A stretch of DNA of 64,000 nucleotides from Cryptomeria japonica (Eukaryota > Streptophyta > Pinopsida > Cupressales > Cupressaceae), in contig NC_081406.1 of assembly GCF_030272615.1 (NCBI RefSeq), forward strand, positions 109,937,283 through 110,001,282. Reading direction: 5' to 3'. The first letter of the stretch is position 1. Every line of letters starts with the position of its first letter. Under the pieces are notes generated by a model. The model made no database searches, was not told where the DNA came from, and saw only the letters and a program-made list of their open reading frames with translations. The position numbers were made by a program, and so were the translations under genes. Shown here one piece after another: positions 1 through 11,174 of this stretch.

Positions 1-924
1 AAACAGTACATAGTGCATTCATTATATCAGGTCTTGTTTACTTCAAATACAATAAACCTCCAATCATAGATTTGTATCTTGTCAGATTAATAGGAGTTGA
101 ATCATCCTTCAATGTCAATTTATCAGTTGTAGTCATAGGAGTACTTACCGGTTTAGAGTTTTCCATACCAAATTTCTTTAGTAGTTCCTTCAAGTATTTT
201 GTTTGACATATGAATATACCTTTATTAGTTTGTGAAATCTGCAATCCTAAAAATAATTTTATCTCCCCAATCATAGATATTTCAAATTCTTCTTGCATCT
301 TGTTAGCAAAGTCCTTACACAATCCATCTCCTCCTCCAAAAATGATATCATCAACAAAAACTTCAATAACCAAGATGTCATCATTAGTCACTTTGAAATA
401 TAAGTTGTTGTCTGCATTACCTTTGGTGTAACCAAGCTTCAAAATATATTTTTCCAATCTAGCATACCAAGCTCTAGGAGCTTGCTTCAATCCATACAAA
501 GCTTTCCTTAATATACAAAACATATCTTTAACATTTGTCAATGAAAATCTAGCAGGTTGTTCAATGTAAACTTCCTCTTCAAGATCACCATTCATAAATG
601 CACATTTTACATCCATCTAATATACTTTATAGTTCTTATGAGCTGCAAATGCAAGAAATAATGTAACTGCCTCAATTCTAGCTACTGGTGCAAAGGTTTC
701 ATTATAATCAATTCCCTCTTTCTGTGAATATCCTTTACAAACTAATCTTGCATTGTTCCTGATTACCTTACCATCTTCATTAAGTTTATTTCTGAATACC
801 CATTTAGTTCCAATTACATTTTTGTCTTTATGCCGGGGAACTAATGTCCATGTATTGTTCTTTTCAATTTATTCTAGTTCATCTTCCATTGCTTTAATCC
901 AATGTTCATCTTGACATGCTTCAA
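1..924 (-). pseudogene. Copia reverse transcriptase (element A), truncated by window edge
   Basis: RNA-dependent DNA polymerase domain of a Copia polyprotein. The longest open stretch is 38-616 and shows [34 protein letters not shown] and the active-site box FVDDIIFGG, the plant Copia form of YVDD. The N-terminal half lies at 617-924 in the same direction (WVFRNKLNEDGKVIRNNARL, then EGIDYNETFAPVAR), separated by a stop at the position of a conserved Gln (Y-stop-MDVK). At the left edge TRPDIMNALCTV continues the domain in another frame. A copy that retains its active-site Asp pair but cannot be translated through. Confidence 0.9.
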
Positions 925-1005
925 TAACAAATGCTGGTTCAATTTGAGAAATTAAGCATACCTCTTCATCTGCCAGTCTTCCTCTTGTCATAACACCTTG
1001 ATACA

Positions 1006-2613
1006 TGTTCCCAATTATTTGATTTTATGAGTGATTCAGTCTTACATACCTGGGTTTATTCACATTTTGTTGTTCTTCAGTCATTGTGGAATTCTCTAAT
1101 GATGTCGGTGTGACTCGATCCACATTTTGTACCAATGCACTCTATATAGGTTCATTTATGATCATCTCAACTGTCGGTTTAAAATCTACAACCTTGAATT
1201 TCCTCTAAAGTGTTCATCTATCTTCACATTATCACTTTCAATGATCTTCTGCAATATTTTATTAGAACATCTATATGCCTTGCTCTTAGATGAATAACCA
1301 AGAAATATTCCTTCATCACTTCTAGGATCAAATTTACCAACATACTCATCTCTCCTAATATAGCATTTGCTTCCAAATATTCTGAAGTATTTAAGAGTAG
1401 GAGTATTACCAAACCATAGTTCATAAGGGGTATTACTGGTTTCACCTTTGATGTGAACTCTGTTGAAAGTGTAAACTGTTGTATTCACTGCTTCCCTCTA
1501 GTACACATGAGGTAGATTTTCTTCCAATATCATTCTTGTAGCTGCTTCTAGAATAGTTATGTTCTTCCTTCCCACAATTCCATTTTGCTGAGGTGTCCAG
1601 GGTGCTAATAGTTGTCTTTTGATTCCATTCACTTCATAGAATGTATTAAATTCCTTAGATGTAAATTCTCCTCCTTGATCAGATCTCAAACATTTGATTT
1701 TCTTACTTGTTTTATTCTCTACCATTGCCTTGAATAGTTTGAATTTTCCAAAAGCTTCTAATCTCTCCCTGGGAAAAGTAACCCAACACATTCTAAAATA
1801 ATCATCAATAATTAGCATAAAGTATCTATCTCCCTGTAGACTTCTTGTTCTTGCCAAACCACACAAGTCAGTATGAATTGAATCAAGAACATTATTGGAT
1901 TTCTCAGAAATACTCTTAAAAGTTGTTCTAACTTTCTTTCCCATTTGACATTCCTTACATATCGGATTATGAGGTTTCACAATCTTAGGTAAATCCCTTA
2001 CTGCCTTAGTTGAATTGATCTTTACAATGCAATCAAAATTCACATGACAAAGTCTCTTATGCCATAACCAACTTTCATCAATATGTGCAATCAAGCATGT
2101 CTTATCATTGTTATTCAAATGAAATATATTACCTTTAGTCTGATTACCGGTTGCAATCTCTAATCTTGTTTTGTTCATGATTTTGCATTTACCATTCTTG
2201 AATTGTAACTGAAATCCCTTTTCAACTAATTGACCAACACTCAAAAGATCATGCTTCAAACCTTCAACATAATAAATATTGTCAGTATTGTGCTTACCAT
2301 CCAAAGATATAGTGTCTTTTCCTTTGATTAAACAAGCTTTGTCATCGCCAAATCTTACTAGACCTCCACTATATTCTTGAAAAGATAAGAATTTACTTTT
2401 ATCACCAGTCATATGATGTGAACATCTGAAATCTATGATCCATTCATCCTTTACTTCAATTTTAGCCGTCAGGGCCTGCTCTACCAGTGGAACAATAGGT
2501 ACCAGTTGATCTTCTTTTATTGCAACAAAAGACCATCCATTGTATGTCGGTTCTTCATCAGAATCATCAGTAACTCCTTCATCAGCATAGTAACAAGATT
2601 TGTCTTTGTTCAT
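1006..2613 (-). pseudogene. Copia protease and integrase (element A), catalytic residues lost
   Basis: Main open piece 1498-2613 (371 codons), with the integrase tail continuing at 1186-1488. From the N-terminus: aspartic protease region with CSHHMTGD; the DSG active site normally just before it reads DFR here. Next comes the GAG-pre-integrase zinc-binding part (WLWHKRLCHVNFD, later CKECQMGK), then the integrase core with HTDLCG, RSDQGGEF and PQQNGIVGRKN. In Copia integrases the last motif is QNGVVERKN, so the catalytic Glu is Gly here. The protein would process the polyprotein and insert cDNA in the nucleus; both active sites look dead. The boundary with RT near 1000 has several stops. Confidence 0.88.
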
Positions 2614-2639
2614 CTTAAATTTGTATCTCTAATATACAA

Positions 2640-3546
2640 GGTTAGGCTTATATGTTCTTTTAGCTTCCTCACTCAATCTTGCATGTCTGTCAGGACATCT
2701 AGATGTTATATTACCAGCTTTATTACAATTAAAACATTTAAATGGTGCTTTACCTTCATACTTACTTCCAACTAGATCTTTAGGCATTTTCCTTGCACAT
2801 AGTGCTTCAAGTTCTTCTAGTTATTCTTTTTTCCTTCTGATATCTTCAAGTTCTCTTGCATACAGTGCCTTCCAATCAGATTTTTCAGATGATGATGATG
2901 CTCTGAAGTCTAAATCTGTCTTAATTGTAGCAACAAGACCAAATTCCTCAAGCTCAAATGCTGAAAGTTTTCCAACCAAGGTATCTCTAGATACTGATGT
3001 ATTAGGCATTGTTCTCAACTCATTAATAGCAATTACTTTCAATTTGTATGCCGGTGGAAAAGCTCTTAAAACTTTAGAAACAATTTCATCTTCACTTAGG
3101 GATCCTCCACAACATTGTATTCCTAAAACAATTTCATTAACTCTTTCCATAAAAGCAAAAAATCTTTCATCTTCTTCCATTTTCAAATTTTCATACCTGA
3201 CCCGGTAACATTCCAGTTTTGCAATTTTGACAGTGGTATCTCCTTCATTCAATGTCTCCAATTTATCCCAAATAGATTTAGTAGTAGATCGGTTTGATAA
3301 TCCTATGATTTGCTGATCTGATAATGCACTCAAAAGTGCTTCTCTTGCTTTTTAATCATTTTCTTAATCTTTACCCAATGTTGGTGGATTAGGTTGATTC
3401 AGTGTAGGACCAACATAGCCATTATTTGTAACTTCCCATATGTCTCTTCCAATGCAATTCAGATGTGTCTCCATTATGATCTTCCATAAACCATAGTTAG
3501 TTCCATCAAGTTTAAGACTGTCCTTCTTGAAAATGCTAGTTGTCAT
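2640..3546 (-). pseudogene. Copia gag (element A)
   Basis: Capsid-like gag of a Copia element in two pieces. The N-terminus is at 3364-3546 and has the conserved LDGTNYGLWKIIMETHL. The body is at 2821-3333 (DQQIIGLSNRSTTKSIWDKL, CGGSLSEDEIVSKVLRAFP). A stop and loss of frame separate them near 3333-3364. A zinc knuckle lies at about 2686-2745 in another frame, reading CFNCNKAGNITSRC, in which the His of CX2CX4HX4C is Asn. The start at 3546 is chosen because it precedes the conserved gag N-terminal box and lies 44 bp from the primer-binding site. Confidence 0.85.
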
Positions 3547-3589
3547 AGGATCTCCTCAAGCTGTTAGGCTTCTACAAAAAGAGGACTTC

Positions 3590-3601
3590 GCTCTGATACC
3601 A
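3590..3601 (-). other. Primer-binding site of element A (initiator Met tRNA type)
   Basis: On the minus strand the sequence reads TGGTATCAGAGC, which is complementary to the 3' end of plant initiator-methionine tRNA, the usual primer of Copia minus-strand cDNA. It sits two bases inside the LTR edge at 3604, the normal spacing. Confidence 0.9.
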
Positions 3602-3603
3602 AT

Positions 3604-4694
3604 TGTTAGGAACCTGAAGGAAAATGAGAAGGGGGGTGAATCAATTGTCTATGAATTTCAACCCAATTATAACTTAATCAAACTTGATACTTAATACCAG
3701 TAAACCAAATTTAATGTTGGTTAACAGATTAGCAGTTAATATCAATACCGATGAAACTTAATGCATGAAACAGAAAGAGAAACAACATCCATAACACAAC
3801 ACAGAGATTTTGACATGGAAACCCTGTAAGGGGAAAAAACATGATGGGAAACCTTGCCCACAATCAGATGGTACTACTGTAGATAGTATGTGTATACAAA
3901 TGGGGTCTGCACATGCAGAAAGGCCAACCGCCTAGAGCACACTGCTCAAATGGGAGTCGCAATGACTACAGTAGGATGGTTAAATCCTAGAATAATGTAC
4001 TGCTCAAAATAGCATCTCCAATGCTAGATTCAGTACTGGTTAAGCTCTGATAAACACCTTCAAAACTTCCTTGAACCTTCTCTATGGTGTGCTCATATGA
4101 TCTTCAATATTCACACATACCATGTTACAATAACATACCATATCCCATATTCTATCTCACAAATGAGATCTTACATATATACAAAACCTAAGACCAAATG
4201 TGTAGGTCAGCTTACTAAGAATATTATAATAAAATCAATTACAAATAAGTCTTGATGCGATGCATCATGTCATCTCAATACATTAACAACAATATTCAAT
4301 CAATAAATCATCTTCACAACATGTCATGCTGATCTGGAATAGATAACGCATACCGGTCCATAACCTAGACCAATCTTCTGGTAACAACAAATATGTCAAC
4401 CTGATTAGACCAATAACCAAAACACCAAAACCAAGTATCCAAACCATGTCTTCGACATAATAAGTGATCTCGAGATGATAACAAGTCATCATCAGTGTCG
4501 GTGAACCATATAACCTGTCGATGAACAATATATCGGTCACTATGCATAAGTCACTGAACTTGCCGGTGAACACAATGTGTTGGTTCAATAGTAAACCAAT
4601 ATAACCATAGTTCCAAATCAACAATGTAGATCTCTAGAAGGATAAGTGTTGACATCAATGACAAAGCTAATGCAACACATCCATAATACCAACA
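3604..4694 (-). repeat. 5' LTR of Copia element A
   Basis: The LTR is bounded by TGTTAGG next to the primer-binding site on one side and by CCAACA on the other, giving about 1.09 kb. The partner LTR lies outside the window, so the outer edge is inferred from similarity to the LTR of element C: both share a stretch like ACATCAATGACAAA followed by GCAACACAT just before the end. Confidence 0.75.
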
Positions 4695-4809
4695 TAACCA
4701 TCTTTTCATTCAATGCCCCTTTTCTCTCAAATGCTGACAATGTCTATGCACCAAACTAGGGTGGGCCTGAATATTACCTCTAGACATTTTAAGTCTTTTC
4801 AAAAGTTGA

Positions 4810-5507
4810 CCATTGTTAATTAGATCTGGTCTTTATAGTGGACTGTGGCTAGCTAGTCCTTCAATTTTGGTATGGGAAATATGGAAGGAAAGGAACAAGA
4901 GAATATTCAAAGAGGTCAAATTGAATAGAGAAACATTCCTAAACAAAATTGAATTAGCTATTATGGAGGTGGTTAATAGCATAAATGAGAAGTAGTCTCA
5001 TAAACACTCCTCTTTCACTCATTGGGATGGACTAACTAGGGGACAACAAAATGGACTCAAAATTACCCAAATTTTTGGTAAGGGAGGGGAGACAAGTAAA
5101 CAAGCCAGATTGAATTGCATTTGGGAACCTCCATAAGAAGGATGGTATAAGTTAAATTTCGATGGAGCTGCCAGAGGAAACCCAAGAATTTCAGGAGAAG
5201 GATGTGTCATTCATAAACAAGATGGTAGGAATATAGCAAAACTAGACGAACCTCTGAAGCAAGGAAGCACTAATCAAGAAAAATTTCAAGCATAAGATTA
5301 GGATTTGGTAATAGTAATCAATTCTTTGAGGAAATAGGCAACTCTAAACTGGAAACTTAATGCCTTTCTAGAAATAGATTTAAACATTATTAAGATATTT
5401 GAAGAAATCATATTTATTCACATTTTCAGAGAAGGAAATGAAATGCCAGATGAGATGGCTAACAAGGAGGCAGATGGAATCCAAATAGATGTTATTGAAG
5501 GTTTATA
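4810..5507 (+). pseudogene. LINE (non-LTR retrotransposon) 3' end with RNase H domain
   Basis: A single reading frame starting at 4813 can be followed to about 5507 through several stops. It first shows ILVWEIWKERNKRIFKE, the conserved linker after the RT of plant L1-type LINEs. It then shows the plant RNase H signature WYKLNFDGAARGNPRISG with GCVIHKQDG, and ends with FREGNEMPDEMANKEADG, the C-terminal box of the same domain. The rest of the LINE upstream is absent, consistent with a 5'-truncated insertion. The frame breaks at 4993, near 5134, near 5293 and at later codons. The protein is the template-degrading nuclease part of the LINE replicase. Confidence 0.85.
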
Positions 5508-5939
5508 ATCTGATCTTCATTGGTGATAATTTTATAGATGCATGGAATGTTTTAACTTGGTATGATATTTTTTATGTTTTACTTTGGTCTAACATTTTGT
5601 CTAGGAAATTTGCTATCCCCTGGAATTGGTGCGAGAATGAAATTCAATTTCTCTCATGAAGTGAGTGGGACCGATTGTGGCTAAGGTGGCTTGCCTACTC
5701 AACAATTAGGCAAGCTTCATGGCATTCATAATTGTTTCTTCTTGTTGAAATGATGGGACATTTTTCAAGGACTCGACAATTATGAGCTAGCCAGAGTGAT
5801 GTGATTGGTATATCAATGGTTAGCTCATTTTGTTGGGCTATGATCTAGCCAGAGGGAGAGTTAGTGGAAGTACTTTGTTTCCACCTCCTCTGCGTTGATT
5901 TAAAATGCTTGGTCACACATGAGAAAATACTAGATGAGA
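5508..5939. other. Spacer without recognisable gene
   Basis: Between the LINE end and the unknown pseudogene. No open frame, repeat or element boundary could be recognised. Confidence 0.5.
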
Positions 5940-6790
5940 TTATTGAGGATATGCCTTCTTGAGTTCCACAGTTGCATTTATTTTGTTTAAGAAACTTGCT
6001 TACATCAAGAAGTTTATGCTTTTCCTTAGTAAATTGAAAATGGAAGAGTATTCAAACCCATTCCTCACTCTTTCTTTACATTTTTAGTCTAACAGAGTTG
6101 TGTCTTTTAATGGAATCACTTATCAGGTTGGTCACTGCAAAGAGGTAGATGGCATTCCTAGGCCCCATAACGGACAAGAGATTGAAAGAGGTGACCAAAT
6201 TTTTGCATCCCTTGTTTATGCATACCATCAAAGACATATTGGGGATTCAATTTATAATTGCAGACCATAAATATAAAGTTAATACTGATATTTGAGCTCA
6301 CTTTCTTTCTACGGTACTGAATATGGAGGAATCCAAAGTTGTGGCGCAGGAGTTCTGTGAGCAGGTTTTTGAGCATGAATTTTTGGGAGACATAGAGTAT
6401 GCCCTTCGTGAGATAGACCAGAATATAACCATCACTCTGGGCCCCTTCTATAGTTTGGTGAGTCAAAATGGAATTTCTACACTGAGGCGACCGATCTTAT
6501 TTGTGCGATATCATACAGGTTGGGAGGTGAGAAATCCTGTCATTCACAAATGTTTGGATATCTTGAAAAGGATTATGGGATTTGTTGGGGATGACACCCT
6601 CACTCCAATTGGAGATGCAATTGATGTTAGTCTTCCTTGGTTTCACCAACATAAAATCCTAATGGGTTTGAGAGACAATGATGATGTGGCCTCTTCTAGC
6701 AGCAACACTGACGTAGATGGTGATAGGGCTACTCCAGGAATGGATGTCTCGATGTGGATAATCTTCTTCAAGTGTCCTTGGTCTCTCTAG
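5940..6790 (+). pseudogene. Broken gene of unknown family
   Basis: Best preserved at 6323-6790 (155 codons), with coding-like sequence continuing upstream in two other frames. One frame contains KKLAYIKKFMLFLSKL and NGITYQVGHCKEVDGIPRP; after a shift near 6265 comes HKYKVNTDI, a stop, then AHFLSTVLNMEESK, which enters the 6323 frame. The protein ends with an acidic, Ser-rich tail. I see no transmembrane segment or known catalytic motif and do not recognise the family. Codons in the three pieces read like one protein with at least one indel and two stops, so it is a pseudogene. It could be an ORF of a mobile element or a captured host gene. Confidence 0.5.
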
Positions 6791-7433
6791 TTTCCCCTAT
6801 TTTTATCTGCTTCTTGGTTTCCCCTAGCAAGAATATGTATAGCTAATTTTAGCTCATGTACAACTTCCATTTCTCTATGCTTCTATGCATTGCTTCATAT
6901 GGATATATGGAGTCAAGGTATTTAGTCCATAGGAGGAGTTTTGTTTGTTCCTCTAGTCAGAATATTATTAGATGTCAATCGACTAGTTTTGATCATGTTT
7001 CAAGGTATCAATCCCTCTCTGGGTTGATCTAGTTTATCCTTTGATCAGTATCATTAGAGTTGATGATGGTCTTATGAATATGTATCAATGAATAGCAAGT
7101 ATAGATTTGGTTTGATCCGGTTATGATTTGAATCCTTTTGGAAATATAAAGGTTTTGACTATATTAATACAATTATGGCTTAAAGGCTTTTATCGAGCAA
7201 AGAAAATTATTTTGTGTAAATTTTAAAATTAATTATCATTCTTGATTCTTTTACAACTCTACTTATGTCTTCTCTTTCTATATAAATTTATAATTGTAAA
7301 CAACTAATTAGGAGAATAGATTGTAAGGGTCATTGTGCATTCATTGATCCAATGTTCTTATAGGCTTTCACCGTAAAATTGATGTTCCTATAGTGTTGAT
7401 CCATGATAATTAGTGTTCTAGATGGGTATCTAA
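6791..7433. other. AT-rich spacer, nothing recognised
   Basis: Contains no coding-like frame and no repeat shared with the rest of the window. It ends at TCTAA, directly before the first LTR at 7434. Confidence 0.5.
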
Positions 7434-9632
7434 TGCAAGGGCATTGAGTTATTTAATTTAATTTCTTGTTTTATTTTATTTTAGTCTTATTGGTAGCAAT
7501 TAGTTTGGGTAAAGGTAGATCTTGCCGCCACATGGTAAAGAAATTGGATAGTCAATATAGTTGCCTTCAACAAGAGGAAGTGAACGCTTGAGGACAGTTA
7601 GAAGACTAACTTTCAGAGTAGATAAAGTGGAAAAGTTTGGAGGAAAATGAATGGATAAAAATAATTGGCTATGAACATTAGAAATCAATTGGGAAATGGC
7701 CAGAAAAAGGAAGAGAGAAAATGAAAGGCCAAGAGGAGTATAAGATGAGGTCATTAACAGGAACAACAAAGGTGTGACTGGTGAGTGTAATGAGAAGATG
7801 CTAGATAGGCAAAACAAAAGAAAGGCCAAGAAAGGAAGAGGCTAAGAAGAAGTGGGTCAAATAGGAGGGAAGTCTGTGTAAAAGGGAATTCGCTTGGAAT
7901 AAAAGTATAAATAGGCTGGATCACGATTTGGTAGGAAGGCAAGAATTTAAAGATTGGTCGGTGAAGGAAATAAATCAAATGGAGATTGTAATAAATTGAG
8001 AAAGGAAAAAAGAGGCGATGGTTTAGGAAAGAATGAGTGAGTTCACGAGGATGGTCAAAAAGAGAAAGGAGGGAATGATGGTTCAAGTAGGAAGAAAATA
8101 AGATAAATGAAGCATGCTAGAATTGCCAAGGAGAAGGTTGGCGAAATGGACTTATGGTCAATATTGTGTAGAGGTGGGAATTTGTTACCTCTAAGATGAT
8201 GAATCTTAAAGAACAAATTATCCACCGCTACCTCACTTAAATTGGCGCTAAAGGTGAGCCACAGGATAAAAATACAATGATGAAATAGCCACTAAAATAA
8301 ATTATTAAATTATAGATTATTGAAACATATAGAAGAACAATGCAATTCTAACTATTATTGAAATACACAAACAAAAAGTAGATTATACTAGAGGACTAAC
8401 TCAGTCTTAGGTCTTGTACGCTAGAACACTACAGGGAAATCTATGCACCACATCATTATTTGTATGGATAGAGACCTAGAAATGCACTAGAAATGCTCCA
8501 GAATGCGTCCTCAACCACACAGAACCTATTCAGTACCTGTGCACATAGAGATGGGGGAAAATGTTGGGGTTTTAGAGGGGTTCGCCTCAATCAAACCCCC
8601 TCTTTGGTGTTTCCACCACAACAGACAACCGGATAGATAGATTGGATAAAGAAAGATAACTCTAATCAAACTAACCCCACTTAATGGAGGAAAACCCCCA
8701 CTACATGTGACTTAACGATAAATGATAACTGATAAATGCAATAGAAACAAGTCCTTCTTAATGGAGGAAAACTCGTATTGCAAGATATATGATAGAATGA
8801 TAGATTAAAGCACCTAGACAATAGATACATTCAAAGATGAAACAATACAATTCATGTGATGTTAGAGATACAAGATAGAAGATAAATAGAAGACAAAGAG
8901 TTCCATCCAAACCCCTCATTTGAGATGAGAGCATGACAAGTCTTGAGATAGTGTTGTTGCTGCAAGATAGTAGCCAAGTGATCATAATGAGAACCAAAGC
9001 GTGAGAGCCAAGAACATGAGAAAATAATTCTGTGAGAGATTTCTTTACAAGAGTGTCTAGAGATTGCAATGATCAAGAGAATGAGATTTTAATGCAAAGA
9101 ATGAGCGAGAATAGCCATTAAAAATGCATTCAACTGAAGGGACACACACTCAAAAAAGCCTGATGTAGGGTATGCAATTCCAAATTTGGGAATCTATTGG
9201 GACGTTAGTGCAACACACAGACCTTTGTGCATTGCACTTTCATCCATACCAAGATAGTCCCAAATGAGCTCTAAGGTAAATTAGTGACACTTTGTCTTTT
9301 GAGCCCATGATGTCAAAGAAGTGAAATATTAATAATGAACTTTGTCATAAATGCACTTGGCATAATTTAGGACACTACAAATTATTGAGTAAAGATGCCT
9401 TTCATGTAATTGTAATCATCAATGTATGTGTTGAAGGAAAAAAGAAACATTCAGGTATTGTTTGAGTTAATGACTGTCCATTCTATTTTGGTTATTGATT
9501 GTTGAGTTGAGTTACTATAATTCATGTTGCAAATTTATGATTTTGTATTAATAATCTGAAACTATATTTTAATCTGTGAAGTTCCTATCATTGTTTTTGA
9601 CAGTAAGTTTGTGTGAGAGCATTTGTGCAAAT
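7434..9632 (+). repeat. First LTR of element B, split by a solo LTR
   Basis: Matches the second LTR (10128-11158) along its length once the insertion at 8165-9379 is removed. The uninterrupted partner reads CTTATGGTTAGCATTATTGAG at the place where this copy is split after CTTATGGTCAATAT. About 0.98 kb without the insert. Confidence 0.75.
8165..9379 (-). mobile_element. Solo LTR inserted in the first LTR of element B
   Basis: Starts TGTGTAGAGGTGGG and ends TTTAGGACACTACA. Read on the minus strand it begins TGTAGTGTCCTAAA, the same start as the solo LTR at 23622 and as a sequence inside the LTR of element E (32384). An internal stretch near 8590 (CCTCAATCAAACCCCCTC) resembles one near 22730 in LTR D. 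The flanks AATAT (8160-8164) and AATTA (9380-9384) may be a decayed 5-bp duplication. No coding content. Confidence 0.65.
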
Positions 9633-9634
9633 AA

Positions 9635-9648
9635 GTTGGTATCAAAAT
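9635..9648 (+). other. Primer-binding site after first LTR of B
   Basis: TTGGTATCAAAATG, a mutated form of the initiator-Met primer site (consensus TGGTATCAGAGC), placed directly after the end of the first LTR. The equivalent site after the second LTR is at 11161-11174. Confidence 0.6.
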
Positions 9649-10127
9649 GTGTGTATGTGAGGCTGTTTCCATCAAGTGGTATTAGATATTGAGATCTTTA
9701 GTGTGTAGTTAGATCATCGAGTGTGAGGAAATCTACACTAGGACCTACAGGTGAATATTGGTGAAGGGTGAAGAAGCTGAGTGAAACACTTGGTGATGTT
9801 GGTTGTCCTCCAGCAAAGATGAAGCTGGGTAGAAGGTGTGTAGACTTATTCCACTGAGAGAAAGTGTGTAGAAGAGGTCTTGGAGTGACACATCCACCAA
9901 AATTTTGTTGGGTAGAGGAGAGTAGTGAGAGTTGTGGGAAAGAAGGTGAAGTAGTGAAAATATGAGAGGAGCTCAAGAGACAGGGGTAGGTGTGAAGAAG
10001 TCCTACAACGGTGAGAGCTGGAAAGACACATTAATAGACAAAATAAGAAAAAAAATACAAGGAATAATTTCTTATTCATGATCTCATGTGTAGGAGCACA
10101 CACTTTCTTTTGTCCTTTGGGGAGTGA

Positions 10128-11158
10128 TGCAGGGGCATCGGGTTATTCTCTTTAATTTTCTTGCTTTATTTTATTTCAATCTTATTGACACGAATTAGTT
10201 TGGGTAAAGGCAAATCCTATCACCAAATGGACAAGAAATTGGATAGTCAATGTAGATGCCTTCAGTAAGAGGAAGTGAATACTTGAGGACGATTGGAATA
10301 CCAATGACCAGAGTAGAGAAAGTGGAACACTTTGGAGGAAAAGAAATGGAACGATTGGAATACCAATGACCAGAGTAGAGAAAGTGGAACACTTTGGAGG
10401 AAAAGAAATGGATAAAAAGAATCGATTATGAACATTAGAGATCGGTTGGGAAATAGTTAGAAAAAGGAAGAGAGAAAATGAAAGGCCAAGGGGAGTATAA
10501 GAGGAGGTCATTAGCAGACACCATAGAGGTGTGGCCGGTGAGAGTAATGAGAAGAGTTTAGATAGGTTGAACAAAAGAAAGGCCAAGCAAGGAAGAGTCC
10601 ATGAAGAAGCGAGCCATATAGGAGGTAAGTATGCATAAAATGGAATTTTCTTAGAAGAAAAGTATAAATCAATTGGAGAAAGATTTGGTAGGAAGATGAG
10701 AATTGAAAGATTGGTCGATGAAGGAAAGAAATCAAATGAAGATTGTAATTGATTGAAAAATGAAAGAGGAGGCAATGGTTGAGAAAAGAATGAGTGAGTT
10801 TGCAGACACGGTTGAAAAGCGAAAGGAGAGAATGATGGTTCAAGTAGGAAGAAAATGAGATCAGTTGAAGCGTGCTAGAACTAACAGAGAGAAGATTGGC
10901 CGAGCATGCTTATGGTTAGCATTATTGAGTAAAGAGGCCTTTCATTTAATTGTAATCATCAATGTATGTGTTGAAGGAATAAAGAAACATTTAGGTATTT
11001 TTTGAGTTAATGATTGTCCATGATATTTGTTGGTTATTGATTGTTCAGTTGAGTTACTATAATTCCTGTGTATTAATAATCTGAAACTATCTTTTGATCT
11101 GTGAAGTTTCTATCTCTTTTTTTGACAACAAGTCTGTGTGAGAGCATTTGTGCTAACA
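10128..11158 (+). repeat. Second LTR of element B
   Basis: Uninterrupted 1,031-bp LTR from TGCAGGGGCATCGG to GTGCTAACA. It contains a 62-bp tandem duplication (10289-10412) absent from the first LTR. It is followed by another primer-site-like sequence rather than by unrelated flanking DNA. Confidence 0.75.
10289..10412 (+). repeat. 62-bp tandem duplication inside an LTR
   Basis: Two essentially identical 62-bp units (10289-10350 and 10351-10412), each beginning ACGATTGGAATACC. The first LTR of the element has only one equivalent, so the duplication arose after the two LTRs diverged. Confidence 0.9.
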
Positions 11159-11174
11159 ATTTGGTATCAGAATG

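Larger units (their letters stand above)
1..4694 (-). mobile_element. Ty1/Copia LTR retrotransposon A, 5' part only
   Basis: Reading right to left, the order is 5' LTR (3604-4694), initiator-Met-type primer-binding site (3590-3601), gag, protease, integrase and reverse transcriptase. This order with integrase before RT defines the Copia superfamily. The element runs off the left edge of the window inside RT, so RNase H and the 3' LTR are missing and no target-site duplication can be tested. It is related to element C at 14924-22030: the gag, protease and integrase segments align domain by domain, and both LTRs begin TGTT and share a G-rich stretch followed by GTGAATCA. Stops and lost catalytic residues make it a dead copy. 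Confidence 0.92.
7434..11158 (+). mobile_element. LTR retrotransposon B remnant: LTR, short interior, LTR
   Basis: Two direct repeats of about 1 kb, 7434-9632 (interrupted) and 10128-11158, both begin TGCARGGGCATYGRGTT and both end near GCATTTGTGC. A purine tract (CTTTGGGGAGTGA, 10115-10127) directly precedes the second copy. A primer-site-like sequence follows both copies (TTGGTATCAAAATG at 9635, TTGGTATCAGAATG at 11161). The interior between the LTRs is under 500 bp and has no coding frame in the sense direction, so the element is non-autonomous or internally deleted. The superfamily cannot be decided. Confidence 0.75.

Noticed and set aside
7500-8086. Minus-strand membrane-protein-like ORFs (also 10182-10843)
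   Set aside because: They are the antisense of purine-rich LTR sequence. The hydrophobic look comes from CT-rich codons, and they repeat because the LTR is repeated.
9698-10103. Ser/Phe-rich minus-strand ORFs
   Set aside because: Antisense of purine-rich interior DNA of element B, with no conserved motif.
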